Below, piece after piece: positions 45,008 through 55,154 of a stretch of DNA of 64,000 nucleotides. The notes under the pieces were generated by a model. The model did no database searches. It was not told where the DNA came from and was given only the letters and a program-made list of their open reading frames with translations. A program made the position numbers and the translations under genes. The DNA is from Candidatus Cottocaccamicrobium excrementipullorum (GTDB taxonomy: Bacteria > Bacillota > Clostridia > Lachnospirales > Lachnospiraceae): the NCBI GenBank assembly GCA_018713255.1, contig DVFL01000035.1, positions 18,238 through 82,237 on the forward strand, written 5' to 3'. Position 1 is the first letter of the stretch, and the number at the start of each line of letters is the position of its first letter.

Positions 45008-45036
45008 ATTATAGTGTCAGTCTCCCCATAAATCAA
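45008..45036 (-). promoter_or_regulatory. Sigma-A promoter of ftsH
   Basis: Minus strand TTGATT (45036-45031), 17-bp spacer, TATAAT (45013-45008). The leader to ftsH is about 110 bases. For pyrG on the plus strand only a TATAAT at 45103-45108 is clear; its -35 box is weak. Confidence 0.72.
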
Positions 45037-45175
45037 GAAAAACCCGGAGGAAAAAATTAAAATTTTTCTTAAATTTATATAGATTTCTTTCATCGATCGT
45101 TGTATAATGTTTTAGTTATTTTTTCATGCAGTATATTAATTCCCCATCTCAATCACAAAAGGAGGTACCCGTTCT

Positions 45176-46786
45176 ATGCCAGTAAAATACGTGTTTGTAA
45201 CCGGCGGTGTGGTTTCCGGTCTGGGTAAAGGCATCACTGCCGCATCTTTAGGCCGTCTGCTGAAGGCCAGAGGCTATAAGGTAACCATGCAGAAATTTGA
45301 TCCCTACATCAACATCGACCCGGGAACTATGAACCCCATTCAGCATGGAGAGGTTTTCGTCACAGACGACGGAGTGGAAACCGATCTGGATCTGGGACAC
45401 TATGAGCGGTTCATTGATGAAAGCTTAAACCGGAATTCTAATGTCACCACCGGAAAGATTTACTGGAGCGTTCTGCAGAAGGAGCGCCGCGGAGATTACG
45501 GCGGCGGAACTGTTCAGGTAATTCCCCACATTACCAACGAGATCAAAAGCCGTTTTCACCGAAATTACAGCACGAAAGAAACCGAAATCGCCATTATCGA
45601 AGTAGGCGGAACTGTGGGCGACATTGAAAGCCAGCCCTTCCTGGAAGCAATCCGCCAGTTCCAGCACGAAGTGGGACCGGAAAATGCTATTTTAATCCAT
45701 GTAACGCTGATCCCCTACCTGAAGGCTTCCGGTGAATTAAAAACGAAGCCGACCCAGGCCAGCGTAAAGGATCTCCAGGGCATGGGCATCCAGCCGGATA
45801 TTATCGTCTGCCGTTCGGAACAGCCTTTGGACGACCATATTAAAGAAAAAATTTCCCTTTTCTGCAACGTGCCCAAGGATCATGTTCTCCAGAATCTGGA
45901 TGTGGACGTCCTTTATGAAGCGCCGCTGGCAATGGAGAAAGAGCACCTGGCCCAGGTGGCCTGCGAATGTCTTCATCTGGATTGCCCGGAACCGGATCTT
46001 TCCGACTGGGAGCAGATGATCGACGCCTGGAAGCATCCTAAGCACCAGGTGACGGTGGCTCTTGTGGGCAAGTATACCGCTCTTCATGACGCTTATATTT
46101 CCGTAGTAGAAGCATTAAAGCACGGAGGCGTAGCCAACCGCACCACAGTGAACATCAAATGGGTAGACTCTGAACAGCTGAACAAAGGAAACGTTGCCCA
46201 GGTTCTGGGAGATGTGTCCGGCATTCTGGTTCCCGGCGGCTTCGGCGACCGAGGCATTGAAGGAATGATCGACGCCATCCAGTATGCCCGGGAAAACAAG
46301 ATTCCTTTCCTGGGACTGTGCCTTGGCATGCAGCTTTCCATTGTGGAATTTGCCCGCCATGTACTGAACTACAGCGACGCCCACAGCGTGGAATTAAACC
46401 CGGCCACCACCCATCCTGTTATTAATCTGATGCCAGATCAGGAAGGCGTGGAGGATATCGGCGGCACCCTTCGTCTGGGCGCTTACCCCTGTGAGCTGGA
46501 TCCTTCTTCAAAAGCATGCGCCCTTTACGGCACTACTCACATTGAAGAGCGGCATCGCCATCGCTATGAGGTAAATAATGATTTCCGCACGGTTCTCACG
46601 GAGAACGGAATGCTTCTCTCCGGTCTGTCTCCAGACGGACGAATCGTGGAGATGATCGAGATTCCTTCTCATCCCTGGTTTTTGGCAACTCAGGCCCATC
46701 CAGAGTTTAAATCCCGTCCTAACCGGCCTCATCCGCTGTTCCGGGGATTTGTGGAAGCGTCTCTGAACTATTCTCAGCATAAATAA
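45176..46786 (+). CDS. pyrG: CTP synthase
   Basis: A 536-residue enzyme making CTP from UTP, ATP and glutamine. The synthetase domain starts [21 protein letters not shown] (P-loop, as in all PyrG) and includes the conserved [14 protein letters not shown] stretch. The glutaminase domain (about 290-530) has the nucleophile in GLCLGMQ and the His-Glu pair in QAHPEF. GGAGG precedes the start. It is transcribed alone. Confidence 0.97.
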   Translation: MPVKYVFVTGGVVSGLGKGITAASLGRLLKARGYKVTMQKFDPYINIDPGTMNPIQHGEVFVTDDGVETDLDLGHYERFIDESLNRNSNVTTGKIYWSVLQKERRGDYGGGTVQVIPHITNEIKSRFHRNYSTKETEIAIIEVGGTVGDIESQPFLEAIRQFQHEVGPENAILIHVTLIPYLKASGELKTKPTQASVKDLQGMGIQPDIIVCRSEQPLDDHIKEKISLFCNVPKDHVLQNLDVDVLYEAPLAMEKEHLAQVACECLHLDCPEPDLSDWEQMIDAWKHPKHQVTVALVGKYTALHDAYISVVEALKHGGVANRTTVNIKWVDSEQLNKGNVAQVLGDVSGILVPGGFGDRGIEGMIDAIQYARENKIPFLGLCLGMQLSIVEFARHVLNYSDAHSVELNPATTHPVINLMPDQEGVEDIGGTLRLGAYPCELDPSSKACALYGTTHIEERHRHRYEVNNDFRTVLTENGMLLSGLSPDGRIVEMIEIPSHPWFLATQAHPEFKSRPNRPHPLFRGFVEASLNYSQHK

Positions 46787-46835
46787 TTTCTGCTGAACCA
46801 TTTTTCTCCAGATATAATCTGGGTATAAAAAAAGA

Positions 46836-46904
46836 ACCTGGCTTCATACTAACAGCATGAACCGTCAAATAACGGTTTCAGCTTAAGGAAGTCAGGTGAT
46901 TTTT
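46836..46904 (+). promoter_or_regulatory. Structured leader/attenuator ahead of a small ORF
   Basis: ACCTGGCTTC (46836-46845) pairs with GAAGTCAGGT (46888-46897) to give a 10-bp helix with one G-U pair. Inside it a second hairpin (GAACCGT / ACGGTTTC, 46859-46879) can form. Seven T's follow at once, then the ATG at 46907, so the structure reads as an intrinsic terminator. The only Shine-Dalgarno-like sequence for the ORF (AGGTGA) lies in and just after its 3' arm. It could end pyrG transcription, attenuate the small ORF or control its translation. Confidence 0.55.
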
Positions 46905-46906
46905 TT

Positions 46907-47137
46907 ATGAAAAAACAAATTTTTTCTCCAGATGATTCTTCAGGACTTCACGGTGAATTCCGCGATCTGGATATGTCGGTATGCTCTCTGGGAGACTGCA
47001 CCGGACTGATCCCGGCTCTCCCGCAAAACGAGGATGAGATTGCTGCCTATGAAGATCTTTATCCTTATCTGCCTCAGGCAGCCAACTCTGCCGCCGAAAA
47101 AAGCAGCCCCTCTTCTGCCCAGAAACAAAACGATTAG
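46907..47137 (+). CDS. Small protein of unknown function
   Basis: A 76-residue acidic protein without signal peptide or membrane helix. It has a conserved-looking core: SVCSLGDCTGLIPALPQNEDE, continuing to AYEDLYPYLPQ (with two cysteines spaced C-x4-C), and a low-complexity Ser/Ala/Gln tail. I do not recognise the function. The start sits directly after the T-run of the structured leader described above. The gene lies between pyrG and the convergent ribF, and its base use is like that of its neighbours. Confidence 0.6.
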   Translation: MKKQIFSPDDSSGLHGEFRDLDMSVCSLGDCTGLIPALPQNEDEIAAYEDLYPYLPQAANSAAEKSSPSSAQKQND

Positions 47138-47172
47138 AGAAACGCCGGGGCGTAAATTCTGTTCCAGAATGC

Positions 47173-48150
47173 TTATGCCCCAAAGGCTTGCTGATTTTCT
47201 TCCAAAAACCAGGGATGCTCTGCCAAATACCGGCGGCCAAACTCCTTGTCCTTGGTGATCTGGGCTTTCAGCTCCTCCAGCCCGGACATTTTCCTCTCCG
47301 GACGGACATAATGGAGAAGACCTACCTCAATCTCTTTCCCGTACAAATTTCCCTCATAGGAAAACACAAAGGTTTCCACTCCCACCGGCGTTGTCCCGTT
47401 TTTTGCAGGAATCGTGGGTTTCCGGCCGATATTGGTAATTCCGCCGTAAAATCGTCCGTCAATCAGCACCCGGGATACGTAAACGCCGAAGGGCGGAAGA
47501 TGCTTCTCCGGAGGCGGGAGAAGATTTGCCGTGGGATATCCCAGTACAGGCTGACCGATATGATTGCCGTGAACCACCTGGCCATGAATATAATAAGGCT
47601 CTCCAAGAAGTTCATTGGCCTTCTCAATCTCTCCTTTATCCAATTCTTCCCGCACATAAGTGCTGCTGATTACCCGGTCGTCATCCTTCTCTTTCTCAAT
47701 AACTACCAGCTGGTAACCGTACACAGCAGAAAGCTCCTCCAGGAGCTTAGCATTTCCCGAGCGCTTGTAGCCGAACCCGCAGTCTGTTCCTACCACAATG
47801 GCCTTGGCATTCATCTGCTTTACCAGGATATTTTTTACAAAATCCTCTGCGCTCATCTGAGAAGCTGCCTGGGTAAAAGGATATTCCACCAGATAGTCCA
47901 TGCCCATTTTGCCCAGATTGTTTTTCCGCTCCAGGTTTGTCGTAATCACTGTATGACGTTTTCCCTGAACTAAATCTGCCGGAGCGATGCTGAAGGTAAA
48001 TACCGCCGTCTTATACCCATACTCTTCTTTGATCTTAAGCATGGTTTTCAGAAGCTTCTGATGTCCGCGGTGTCTGCCGTCAAATTTTCCTATGGTTACT
48101 ACCGTAGGCTCCTCTATCTGAAAATCTTTCTTGTCTTTCAAATATATCAT
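47173..48150 (-). CDS. ribF: Bifunctional riboflavin kinase / FAD synthetase
   Basis: A 325-residue enzyme converting riboflavin to FMN and FAD. The N-terminal nucleotidyltransferase has the loop TIGKFDGRHRGHQKLL and ISSTYVREEL. The C-terminal kinase domain has the GHQVxHG-like IHGQVVHGNHIGQPVLGYPTANL and GVYVSRV. The ATG at 48150 overlaps the truB stop codon (ATGA), so the two are translationally coupled. It is the last gene of the nusA operon here. Confidence 0.95.
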   Translation of the reverse strand: MIYLKDKKDFQIEEPTVVTIGKFDGRHRGHQKLLKTMLKIKEEYGYKTAVFTFSIAPADLVQGKRHTVITTNLERKNNLGKMGMDYLVEYPFTQAASQMSAEDFVKNILVKQMNAKAIVVGTDCGFGYKRSGNAKLLEELSAVYGYQLVVIEKEKDDDRVISSTYVREELDKGEIEKANELLGEPYYIHGQVVHGNHIGQPVLGYPTANLLPPPEKHLPPFGVYVSRVLIDGRFYGGITNIGRKPTIPAKNGTTPVGVETFVFSYEGNLYGKEIEVGLLHYVRPERKMSGLEELKAQITKDKEFGRRYLAEHPWFLEENQQAFGA

Positions 48151-49085
48151 TGCTGCATCTCCCCCGGAAACATTTTCTTTGGCTTCCACATGCCCATCTT
48201 GCTGCTGTACTCATAAATGCCCAGGAACTGATCCTTTCCTCCGTAAACTCTCAGCCAGCCTTCTCTGGACAAGTCTTCCGGCATCATTTGATCTCCCTGC
48301 GAAGAAACAAGCCGCGAAAAATCTTCTGTCCTGATGGGATTTCCATTCTCTGCCAGCCCTGCCGCCCGAGGCTTTGGATATGCCTTGGGGCAATCGAACA
48401 TCTCTTCCACTGGAATGATCACCTCATCCAGCCTGTTCTCATCCCGAAGAGCCTCAATCTGCGCCAGGGTTAAGCTGTCCTCCGCGTTAAAACGCTCCAC
48501 TCTGGTCCGCTTCAGTTTCTCCATAGTTCCCCCGCAGCCTAAAGCCCGTCCAATATCAAAGCAAAGGGTGCGGATATATGTTCCCTTGGAGCAGGAAATG
48601 GTCAGACCTGCCCGGGGCAGATCCACCCAGTCTACCGAAAGAGAATAAATCTGAACTCTTCTCGGCTTGCGCTCCACTTCTTTTCCCTGGCGCGCCAGAT
48701 CATAAAGCTTTTTTCCATTTACCTTAAGGGCTGAATACATCGGCGGAATCTGATCGTAATCCCCCACAAAAGACGCGGCGGTCCGGCGAAGATCCTCCTC
48801 GCTGATCTCCACCGGAAAGCGGCCGGTAACCTGGCCTGAAGCATCTTGGGTATCTGTTTCCTGTCCCAGAAGAAGGACCGCCTGGTAAGTTTTATCCTTA
48901 TCTGTGAGAAGATCACAGATTCGGGTCGCCTGACCCAGGCAGACCGGGAGAACGCCTTCTGCCGCCGGATCCAAAGTACCTGTATGACCGATTTTTTTCT
49001 GCCGGAGGATTCCTCTCAGTCTGGCCACTACGTCATGGGAAGTATATCCAGGTTCTTTATAGACATTAATTACTCCGTGGTACAT
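48147..49085 (-). CDS. truB: tRNA pseudouridine-55 synthase TruB
   Basis: A 312-residue enzyme that modifies U55 in the T loop of tRNAs. The catalytic region GHTGTLDPAAEGVLPVCLG contains the active aspartate; KTYQAVLLLG and SKGTYIRTLCFDIG are family motifs. It overlaps the end of nrnA by 16 bp and is followed by ribF at an ATGA overlap, all in the nusA-infB operon. Confidence 0.95.
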   Translation of the reverse strand: MYHGVINVYKEPGYTSHDVVARLRGILRQKKIGHTGTLDPAAEGVLPVCLGQATRICDLLTDKDKTYQAVLLLGQETDTQDASGQVTGRFPVEISEEDLRRTAASFVGDYDQIPPMYSALKVNGKKLYDLARQGKEVERKPRRVQIYSLSVDWVDLPRAGLTISCSKGTYIRTLCFDIGRALGCGGTMEKLKRTRVERFNAEDSLTLAQIEALRDENRLDEVIIPVEEMFDCPKAYPKPRAAGLAENGNPIRTEDFSRLVSSQGDQMMPEDLSREGWLRVYGGKDQFLGIYEYSSKMGMWKPKKMFPGEMQQ

Positions 49086-50071
49086 GTATCGTCCTCTTTT
49101 TCTTTTTTCTGGCCCTCCAGCTGAATCATCTGCTGCTCAATATGTCCAGAAAGATTGTTAATCACATCGTAAATCGTTCCGGACATGGTGCAGCCCGCCG
49201 CCTTCACATGACCGCCGCCGCCGAAAAATCCGGCGATCTTTGCTACGTTCAGCTCTGTATTGGAGCGGAGACTTACCTTGAAAATCTGGGGTTCGATTTC
49301 ATACATGAAAATGGCGCAGTGCACGCCTTCTGTAATCCGCAGCTGGTCAATAATTCCATCCAGATCCTTGCTGGTAACGCCATAAAAATCCATGTCCTTC
49401 AGACGTACTACGCTGAAAATGCACTTGCCGTGAAGAAAGGTAATGCTCTCCAGCAGCGCTCTGCCCAGAATCTGGTTCTGCACATAAGTTTTCCGGAAAA
49501 AGCTTCCGTCAATAATCTCTGTAAAGTTGATTCCTTTATCCATCAGCTTTCCTGCAATCTCCATGGTTTTAGAGGAAGTGCAGGAATAACGGAACACCCC
49601 GGTATCATGAACGATTCCTGTATAAAGGCATTCCGCCGTCTCTTTCGTAATTTTCTCTTCATCCAGCAGCCCAAACAGGACCTCGCAGGTAGAGCTGGCT
49701 TCTGGAAGCACAACATTCTCCCTGCAGTACTTCGTATTGGTGATGTGGTGATCAATGCAGATACTGTCCTCAGCCAGTTTCAGCCCCCTGATGCCTTCTC
49801 CCAGACGGCTTTCATCGCTGCAGTCCAGGCAAAGGCACAGATCATAGGAAGTATCCTGCGGAAACAAAGTGCTGATCTGGTCAAAGCCCTTCAGGTACGC
49901 GAATTTTCCTGCTGGTTCCTCCAGGCAGACCTGCGCCTTTATTTGAGGATACACCGTCTCCAGATAATTGTACAGGCCCAGACAAGAACCGATACAATCT
50001 CCATCCGGCCGTACATGGCCTAAAATCAGTACGGTTTTCGCTGTCTCCAGCTTTTTATCCAGTATTGTCAT
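49070..50071 (-). CDS. nrnA: DHH-family oligoribonuclease / pAp phosphatase NrnA
   Basis: A 333-residue enzyme that degrades short RNA oligomers and 3'-phosphoadenosine 5'-phosphate. The DHH phosphoesterase motifs are VRPDGDCIGSCLGL, LDCSDESRLG, CIDHHITNTKY and IVHDTGVFRYS. The C-terminal DHHA1 domain ends in GFFGGGGHVKAAGC. The start at 50071 has GGAG 8 bases upstream. It sits between rbfA and truB, the usual place in Firmicutes. Confidence 0.93.
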   Translation of the reverse strand: MTILDKKLETAKTVLILGHVRPDGDCIGSCLGLYNYLETVYPQIKAQVCLEEPAGKFAYLKGFDQISTLFPQDTSYDLCLCLDCSDESRLGEGIRGLKLAEDSICIDHHITNTKYCRENVVLPEASSTCEVLFGLLDEEKITKETAECLYTGIVHDTGVFRYSCTSSKTMEIAGKLMDKGINFTEIIDGSFFRKTYVQNQILGRALLESITFLHGKCIFSVVRLKDMDFYGVTSKDLDGIIDQLRITEGVHCAIFMYEIEPQIFKVSLRSNTELNVAKIAGFFGGGGHVKAAGCTMSGTIYDVINNLSGHIEQQMIQLEGQKKEKEDDTCTTE

Positions 50072-50110
50072 GAATGCCACTCCCTTCCATTCATTCAATG
50101 CAGCAACAGT

Positions 50111-50473
50111 TCAATCCTTTAAGTCTTTCGTAACTTCATCGATAAGGTGAGACATATGCACGCCATACTCGATGGACTGGTCAAGGACAAAGGTTATCTC
50201 CGGGGTGTTCCGAAGATTTACCCGCCTTGCCAGCTCGCGGCGGATATATCCTACGCCGCTTTTCAGCCCTGCAAGGGTATTTTTCGCTGCTTCTTCATCT
50301 CCCAGCACGCTGATATACGCCTTGCAGTACTTAAGATCCGGGGTAACCTGAACGGCTACCACAGAAGTCATGGGGTGAATGCGGGGGTCTTTGATTTCCC
50401 TGCGGATAATCTCGCTTAATTCCCGCTGCACTTCCATGTTGATCCGCGTATTCTTTATACTGTTCTTTCTCAT
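50111..50473 (-). CDS. rbfA: Ribosome-binding factor A
   Basis: A 120-residue protein that binds the 30S subunit and helps mature 16S rRNA. It has the family features: RINMEVQRELSEIIRREIKDPRI, VTPDLKYCKAYISVLGDEE and LRNTPEITFVLDQSIEYG. It lies 57 bp after infB and is followed by nrnA. Confidence 0.95.
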   Translation of the reverse strand: MRKNSIKNTRINMEVQRELSEIIRREIKDPRIHPMTSVVAVQVTPDLKYCKAYISVLGDEEAAKNTLAGLKSGVGYIRRELARRVNLRNTPEITFVLDQSIEYGVHMSHLIDEVTKDLKD

Positions 50474-50530
50474 ATACTCTCTTTCCGATGGTTCGGATTT
50501 CTCCGGATCAGGCTTCGCCGTAAAGGCGCC

Positions 50531-53284
50531 TTATCTGGGCACCTCTACCATGGCGTAAGCCTCGATCATATCATCTTCTTTGATGTCGTTAAATTTATCA
50601 AATACAAGACCGCACTCGTAACCAGCCTTTACTTCCTTCACATCATCCTTAAACCGCTTTAAGGAAGCTACGGCGCCGTCGAAGATCTGCTCTCCGTCTC
50701 TGGTAATTCTTGCGCTGCAGCCTCTGGTAAACTGACCGTCCAGCACATATGCGCCGGCAATGGTTCCCACGCCGGAAGCCTTGAAGGTCTGGCGCACCAC
50801 TGCATGGCCGATTACCTTCTCCTCGAAGATCGGATCAAGCATGCCCTTCATCGCTGCTTCCACATCTTCGATGGCCTGATAGATTACCTTATACAGACGA
50901 ATATCTACCTTCTCCCGTTCTGCTACGGATTTCGCCGTGGCATCCGGGCGGACGTTAAAGCCGATAATGATGGCGTTGGAGGCAGAAGCCAGATTAACGT
51001 CAGACTCATTGATGGCGCCTACGCCGCCGTGAATTACCTTAACAATAATTTCTTCGTTAGACAGCTTTAACAGGCTCTGCTTCACCGCTTCCACGGAGCC
51101 CTGAACATCTGCCTTTACGATGATGGGCAGCTCTTTTACGCTTCCGGCCTTCATCTGGCTGAACAAAGCATCCAGAGAAAGCTTGGTCTTGGTATCATCA
51201 ATCAGACGGTTCTTCTCCTCAGAGATAAAGGTCTCTGCAAAGGCTCTGGCCTCTTTTTCGCTGGACATCTCCACAAAAATCTCACCGGCATTGGGCACGT
51301 CATTTAATCCCAGAATCTCCACCGGCATGGAAGGTCCTGCCTCTTTTACCCGGCGTCCCTTGTCGTCCATCATTGCCCGGACTTTACCGTAGCAGGCGCC
51401 TACCGCCACATTCTGGCCTACCTTCAGAGTACCTTTCTGTACCAGAACCGTGGCAACCGGTCCTTTGCCCTTATCCAGCTCTGCCTCAATCACGATTCCT
51501 CTGGCGTTCCGGTTAGGATTTGCCTTTAATTCCTTTACCTCAGCCGTCAGAAGAATCATTTCCAGCAGCTCCTTAATTCCTTCATGGGTATGGGCAGACA
51601 CCGGAACAAAAATGGTGTTTCCGCCCCAGTCTTCAGGAACTAATTCGTACTCGCTCATCTCCTGCTTTACCCGGTCTACATTGGCGCTGGGTTTATCAAT
51701 CTTGTTCACTGCCACAATGATCTCTACTCCTGCAGCCTTTGCATGGTTAATGGCCTCAACGGTCTGAGGCATTACGCCGTCGTCTGCAGCTACCACCAGG
51801 ATGGCGATATCCGTGGCCTGGGCGCCTCTCATTCGCATAGCGGTAAACGCTTCATGGCCGGGAGTATCCAGGAAGGTAATCTTCTGGCCGTTAATCTCCA
51901 CCACATAAGCGCCGATATGCTGAGTAATGCCGCCGGCCTCCTTGGCTGTAACATTAGTCTTGCGGATAGCATCCAGAAGAGAAGTCTTGCCATGGTCAAC
52001 GTGGCCCATTACACACACTACCGGCGGTCTGGTTACCATATCTGCCTCGTCCTCTTCATCTTCTTTCAGAAGCTCGGCGATCACGTCTACCTTCTCTTCC
52101 TTTTCACAGAGAATGTCGAACTCCATGGCGATTTCTTCTGCCTGGTCGTAATCCACTTCCTGATTTACCGTCAGCATCTGTCCTTTTTCTTTAAAGAGTT
52201 TGCCCACAATCACAGAAGGCTGTACCTTCATCTTATCTGCCAGTTCTTTAATGGTAATGGTCTCTGGAAGGGTAATCACCTTTATGGTCTCCTCTTCCTT
52301 CTCCTTTACCGGCTTCTGGGGCATAATAAAGGCTCCCTTAGCCGGCTTTCCGCCCTTAATCCGGCCTTCCTCTTCCTCATGACGGCGCTTGTCGTACTTG
52401 TCATTCTTATAGGCGTTTTTGTTCTGACGGTTGCTGGTGGGTTTGGTCTGAATTGGCGCGTCAAACGCAGACTTAGAGGAGCTCTGGCTCCGTCCGCCTC
52501 TCTGACCATCTCTTCCGCCCTGGAAGCCGCCTCTTGCCCCGTCACGGCCGCCCTGACTGTCACGTCTGGCTCCATCACGGCCACCCTGGAAGCCGCCTCT
52601 CTGGCCATCGCGGCTGCCCTGGAAACCGCCCCTGGCTCCATCGCGGCCGCCCTGACCGTCTCTTTGGCCCTGGCCGTCACGTCTGGCTCCGTCACGATTG
52701 CCCTGGAAACCGCCTCTGGCTCCGTCACGGCCGCCCTGACCATCACGTCTTGCCCCGTCGCGATTGCCCTGGAAACCGCCTCTGGCTCCGTCGCGGCCGC
52801 CCTGACTGTCACGTCTGGCTCCGTCACGATTGCCCTGGAAGCCGCCTCTGGCTCCGTCGCGGCTGCCCTGACTGTCACGTCTGGCTCCGTCGCGATTGCC
52901 CTGGAAACCGCTCCTTGCTCCGTCACGGCTGCCCTGGAAACCGCCTCTCTGACCGTCCCCGCTGCGTTCTGGTCTCTGACCGTCACGGCTGGAAGAATTC
53001 TCTTTTACCGTCTCGGCAGCTCTGGAAGCCTGCTGAGGTTTCTGAGAAGAGCCCTCTGCCCTGTCGCTGCTTCCCTGTCTGGAAGACTGAGACGCCTTTT
53101 TCTGTCCGGCAGGACGGTTTTTAATCTGCTGAGAATTCTGGGGACGGTACACAGCAACCAGCTTCTTTCTGGGTGCGGAAGCGCCGCCCTCTGCTTTTCC
53201 TGAGGGAGTGCCCTCCTGGGACGAAGCTTTGTTCTGCCCATCCATCGGGCTTCCCTGCTCTCTTCCTAAATCATTTATACTCAT
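50531..53284 (-). CDS. infB: Translation initiation factor IF-2
   Basis: A 917-residue GTPase that brings initiator tRNA to the ribosome. The G domain (about 410-580) has [22 protein letters not shown] and NKIDKPSA. C-terminal domains II to IV follow and end in MVEVPR. The N-terminus (1-330) is intrinsically disordered and holds a Gly/Arg/Asp/Gln repeat (about 112-264). Just before the G domain is the usual IF2_N segment ([21 protein letters not shown]). The start overlaps the end of the L7Ae-like gene by 4 bp. Confidence 0.97.
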   Translation of the reverse strand: MSINDLGREQGSPMDGQNKASSQEGTPSGKAEGGASAPRKKLVAVYRPQNSQQIKNRPAGQKKASQSSRQGSSDRAEGSSQKPQQASRAAETVKENSSSRDGQRPERSGDGQRGGFQGSRDGARSGFQGNRDGARRDSQGSRDGARGGFQGNRDGARRDSQGGRDGARGGFQGNRDGARRDGQGGRDGARGGFQGNRDGARRDGQGQRDGQGGRDGARGGFQGSRDGQRGGFQGGRDGARRDSQGGRDGARGGFQGGRDGQRGGRSQSSSKSAFDAPIQTKPTSNRQNKNAYKNDKYDKRRHEEEEGRIKGGKPAKGAFIMPQKPVKEKEEETIKVITLPETITIKELADKMKVQPSVIVGKLFKEKGQMLTVNQEVDYDQAEEIAMEFDILCEKEEKVDVIAELLKEDEEDEADMVTRPPVVCVMGHVDHGKTSLLDAIRKTNVTAKEAGGITQHIGAYVVEINGQKITFLDTPGHEAFTAMRMRGAQATDIAILVVAADDGVMPQTVEAINHAKAAGVEIIVAVNKIDKPSANVDRVKQEMSEYELVPEDWGGNTIFVPVSAHTHEGIKELLEMILLTAEVKELKANPNRNARGIVIEAELDKGKGPVATVLVQKGTLKVGQNVAVGACYGKVRAMMDDKGRRVKEAGPSMPVEILGLNDVPNAGEIFVEMSSEKEARAFAETFISEEKNRLIDDTKTKLSLDALFSQMKAGSVKELPIIVKADVQGSVEAVKQSLLKLSNEEIIVKVIHGGVGAINESDVNLASASNAIIIGFNVRPDATAKSVAEREKVDIRLYKVIYQAIEDVEAAMKGMLDPIFEEKVIGHAVVRQTFKASGVGTIAGAYVLDGQFTRGCSARITRDGEQIFDGAVASLKRFKDDVKEVKAGYECGLVFDKFNDIKEDDMIEAYAMVEVPR
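52493..52951 (-). repeat. Tandem repeat in infB coding for GGFQGxRDGAR units
   Basis: About 18 imperfect repeats of RDGAR-type units ([22 protein letters not shown] and variants) at residues 112-264 of IF-2. The units differ by small substitutions, so slippage or recombination can alter their number. Confidence 0.85.
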
Positions 53285-53607
53285 ACTTCGCTACCTCCAT
53301 TTATAGTCATTTGTTTCCCGATGGCCTGAGCCAGGCCTTCATCCTCCACTGCCAGAGATGCCCGCATCTCCTTGCCCATGGCTCCTCCCAGCTCTGCCTT
53401 GCTGCCAAAAAAACTTATTCTTACGTGGTAATGGGCGCACATATCCTTGAACATCTTTTTGGTATTTGCCGATGCATCTTCCGCCACAATAACCATGCGC
53501 GCCCGGCCTTTTTTTACCGACTGTTCCGTTGAAAATTCGCCGCTTTTCGTCTTTCCGGCTCTGGTGGCAAGGCCAATCATGTTCAGTGCTTTCTGTTTAG
53601 AATCCAA
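53281..53607 (-). CDS. L7Ae-like RNA-binding protein (YlxQ family)
   Basis: A 108-residue protein of the L7Ae/L30e/YlxQ fold: [20 protein letters not shown], then [16 protein letters not shown]. Members bind kink-turn RNA. It lies in the conserved place between ylxR and infB, overlapping ylxR by 11 bp and infB by 4 bp. Confidence 0.9.
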   Translation of the reverse strand: MDSKQKALNMIGLATRAGKTKSGEFSTEQSVKKGRARMVIVAEDASANTKKMFKDMCAHYHVRISFFGSKAELGGAMGKEMRASLAVEDEGLAQAIGKQMTINGGSEV

Positions 53608-53869
53608 GCTCTTCCATCTCCTTTTCCAAAGCCTGATAAACCTCTCCAGGTACAGCCATCTTAAAGGAGCGGTCCAGACCTTTTGTTTTTACGGCTTTTC
53701 TTAAGCACTCCCGAGAAGGACAAAGGTAAGCGCCCCGCCCGTTCTTCCGGCCGGTAGCGTCAACGGTAATCTGGCCCTCCGGGGTTTTTAAGATCCGGAT
53801 CATTTCCTTCTTGCTTTTCATCTCGCCGCAGCCAATGCATTGTCTTAAGGGTATTTTTTTTACGCTCAC
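53597..53869 (-). CDS. ylxR: YlxR family RNA-binding protein
   Basis: A 90-residue protein with the YlxR signature RQCIGCGEMKSKKEMIRILK and GRGAYLCPSREC. A GTG at 53869 is the likely start, since AGGAG lies about 11 bases upstream; a GTG four codons earlier overlaps that site. YlxR proteins bind RNA (RnpM has been linked to RNase P in Bacillus). It follows nusA. Confidence 0.9.
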   Translation of the reverse strand: MSVKKIPLRQCIGCGEMKSKKEMIRILKTPEGQITVDATGRKNGRGAYLCPSRECLRKAVKTKGLDRSFKMAVPGEVYQALEKEMEELGF

Positions 53870-53898
53870 GGTCCTTATCACTCCTGCTCTCTTAAGAT

Positions 53899-55125
53899 TT
53901 ACTGTTCTCCCTCCTGGGGTTCTTCATTCTCTTCCTGTTCATGCTCCTGAACGTCCTGAGAATGTTTTTCCTCCTCAGGCACCTGATGATCCTGAGAGTT
54001 TTCCTCTTCCTGGAAATTCTCATCTTCCTGATAGTTGTAATCTACCATATCTTCCTGGTACTGAATGCCAAGCTCTTCAAACAGCCCCTGTTCCTTAGCC
54101 TGAGTCTCGCTCTTAATATCAATCTTATAGCCGGTAAGCCGCGCTGCCAGTCTTGCATTCTGTCCTTCCTTGCCGATAGCCAGAGAAAGCTGATAATCCG
54201 GAACGATCACCAAAGCCTCTCTCGCCTCCTCATCTGCAACCACGCAGATGACCTTGGCTGGGCTTAAAGCGTTTTCAATCAGATATGCTGCATTTTCATC
54301 CCAGTTAATGATATCAATCTTTTCTCCCCGAAGCTCATCGACTACAGCATTTACTCTGGCGCCATTTACGCCTACGCAAGCTCCTACTGGATCCACATTA
54401 GGATCATTGGACCATACGGCAATCTTGGTTCTGGAACCTGCCTCTCTGGCAATAGCCTTAATCTCCACTGTGCCGTCCTTTACCTCTGCCACTTCCGATT
54501 CAAACAGACGCTTTACCAGGTCAGGATGGGTTCTGGACACAGAAACTCTCGGTCCCTTAGAGGTATCCTTCACTTCCAGAATATAAACCTTGATATGATC
54601 GTTAGGCTTAAGCACTTCTCCCTTTACCTGTTCGCTTTCATTCAGAATGCCGTCAAGCTTACCCAGGTTAATGCTGATATTCCGGCCCAGATTCTTCTGG
54701 ACAATGCCGGTCATAATATCTTTCTCCCGGCTGTAATAGTCATTATACAGCACCTTCCGCTCTTCTTCTCTGATCTTCTGCAGAATTACATTCTTGGCAT
54801 TCTGAGTGGCAATCCGGCCAAACTCCTTGGACTGAATGGCCACTGGAACAATATCTCCGGGAATATACCGGGGATTTTTAAGCTTTGCCTCTTCTACGCA
54901 GATCTGGGTCAGGGGATCCTCCACCGTCTCCACTACTTCCTTTTCTGCTACCACGGAAAAATCACAGGTGTCCGGGTTAATGTTGACTTTAATATTGTCC
55001 GCCTTGCCGAAATGGTTCTTACAGGCTGTCAGAAGGGAATTCTCAATGGCCTCCAGCAGAACCTCCTTGCTGATATTCTTCTCCTTCTCAATCATTTCCA
55101 GTGCTAATAACAGTTCCTTATTCAT
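53899..55125 (-). CDS. nusA: Transcription termination/antitermination protein NusA
   Basis: A 408-residue protein that binds RNA polymerase and nascent RNA. The N-terminal domain starts MNKELLLALEMIEKEKNISK. S1 (about 135-200) and two KH domains (about 235-340: DPVGACVGVNGARVNAVVDEL, SLAIGKEGQNARLAARLTG) follow. Unlike Bacillus NusA, it has an extra acidic Glu/Gln/Asp-rich tail of about 55 residues (YQEDENFQEEENSQD onward). Confidence 0.95.
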   Translation of the reverse strand: MNKELLLALEMIEKEKNISKEVLLEAIENSLLTACKNHFGKADNIKVNINPDTCDFSVVAEKEVVETVEDPLTQICVEEAKLKNPRYIPGDIVPVAIQSKEFGRIATQNAKNVILQKIREEERKVLYNDYYSREKDIMTGIVQKNLGRNISINLGKLDGILNESEQVKGEVLKPNDHIKVYILEVKDTSKGPRVSVSRTHPDLVKRLFESEVAEVKDGTVEIKAIAREAGSRTKIAVWSNDPNVDPVGACVGVNGARVNAVVDELRGEKIDIINWDENAAYLIENALSPAKVICVVADEEAREALVIVPDYQLSLAIGKEGQNARLAARLTGYKIDIKSETQAKEQGLFEELGIQYQEDMVDYNYQEDENFQEEENSQDHQVPEEEKHSQDVQEHEQEENEEPQEGEQ

Positions 55126-55154
55126 GGTTATCCTCCTAAATTCTCCACCGTCCC

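Noticed and set aside
52493..52951. CRISPR-like tandem repeats
   Set aside because: The repeats have no unique spacers, are in frame within infB and encode RG-rich units.
51743..53203. Long plus-strand open frame of 486 codons opposite infB
   Set aside because: It is antisense to the infB repeat and G-domain region. The apparent protein is low-complexity Ala/Thr/Leu/Ser-rich, which is the mirror of the Gly/Arg repeats. No ribosome site or family match is seen.
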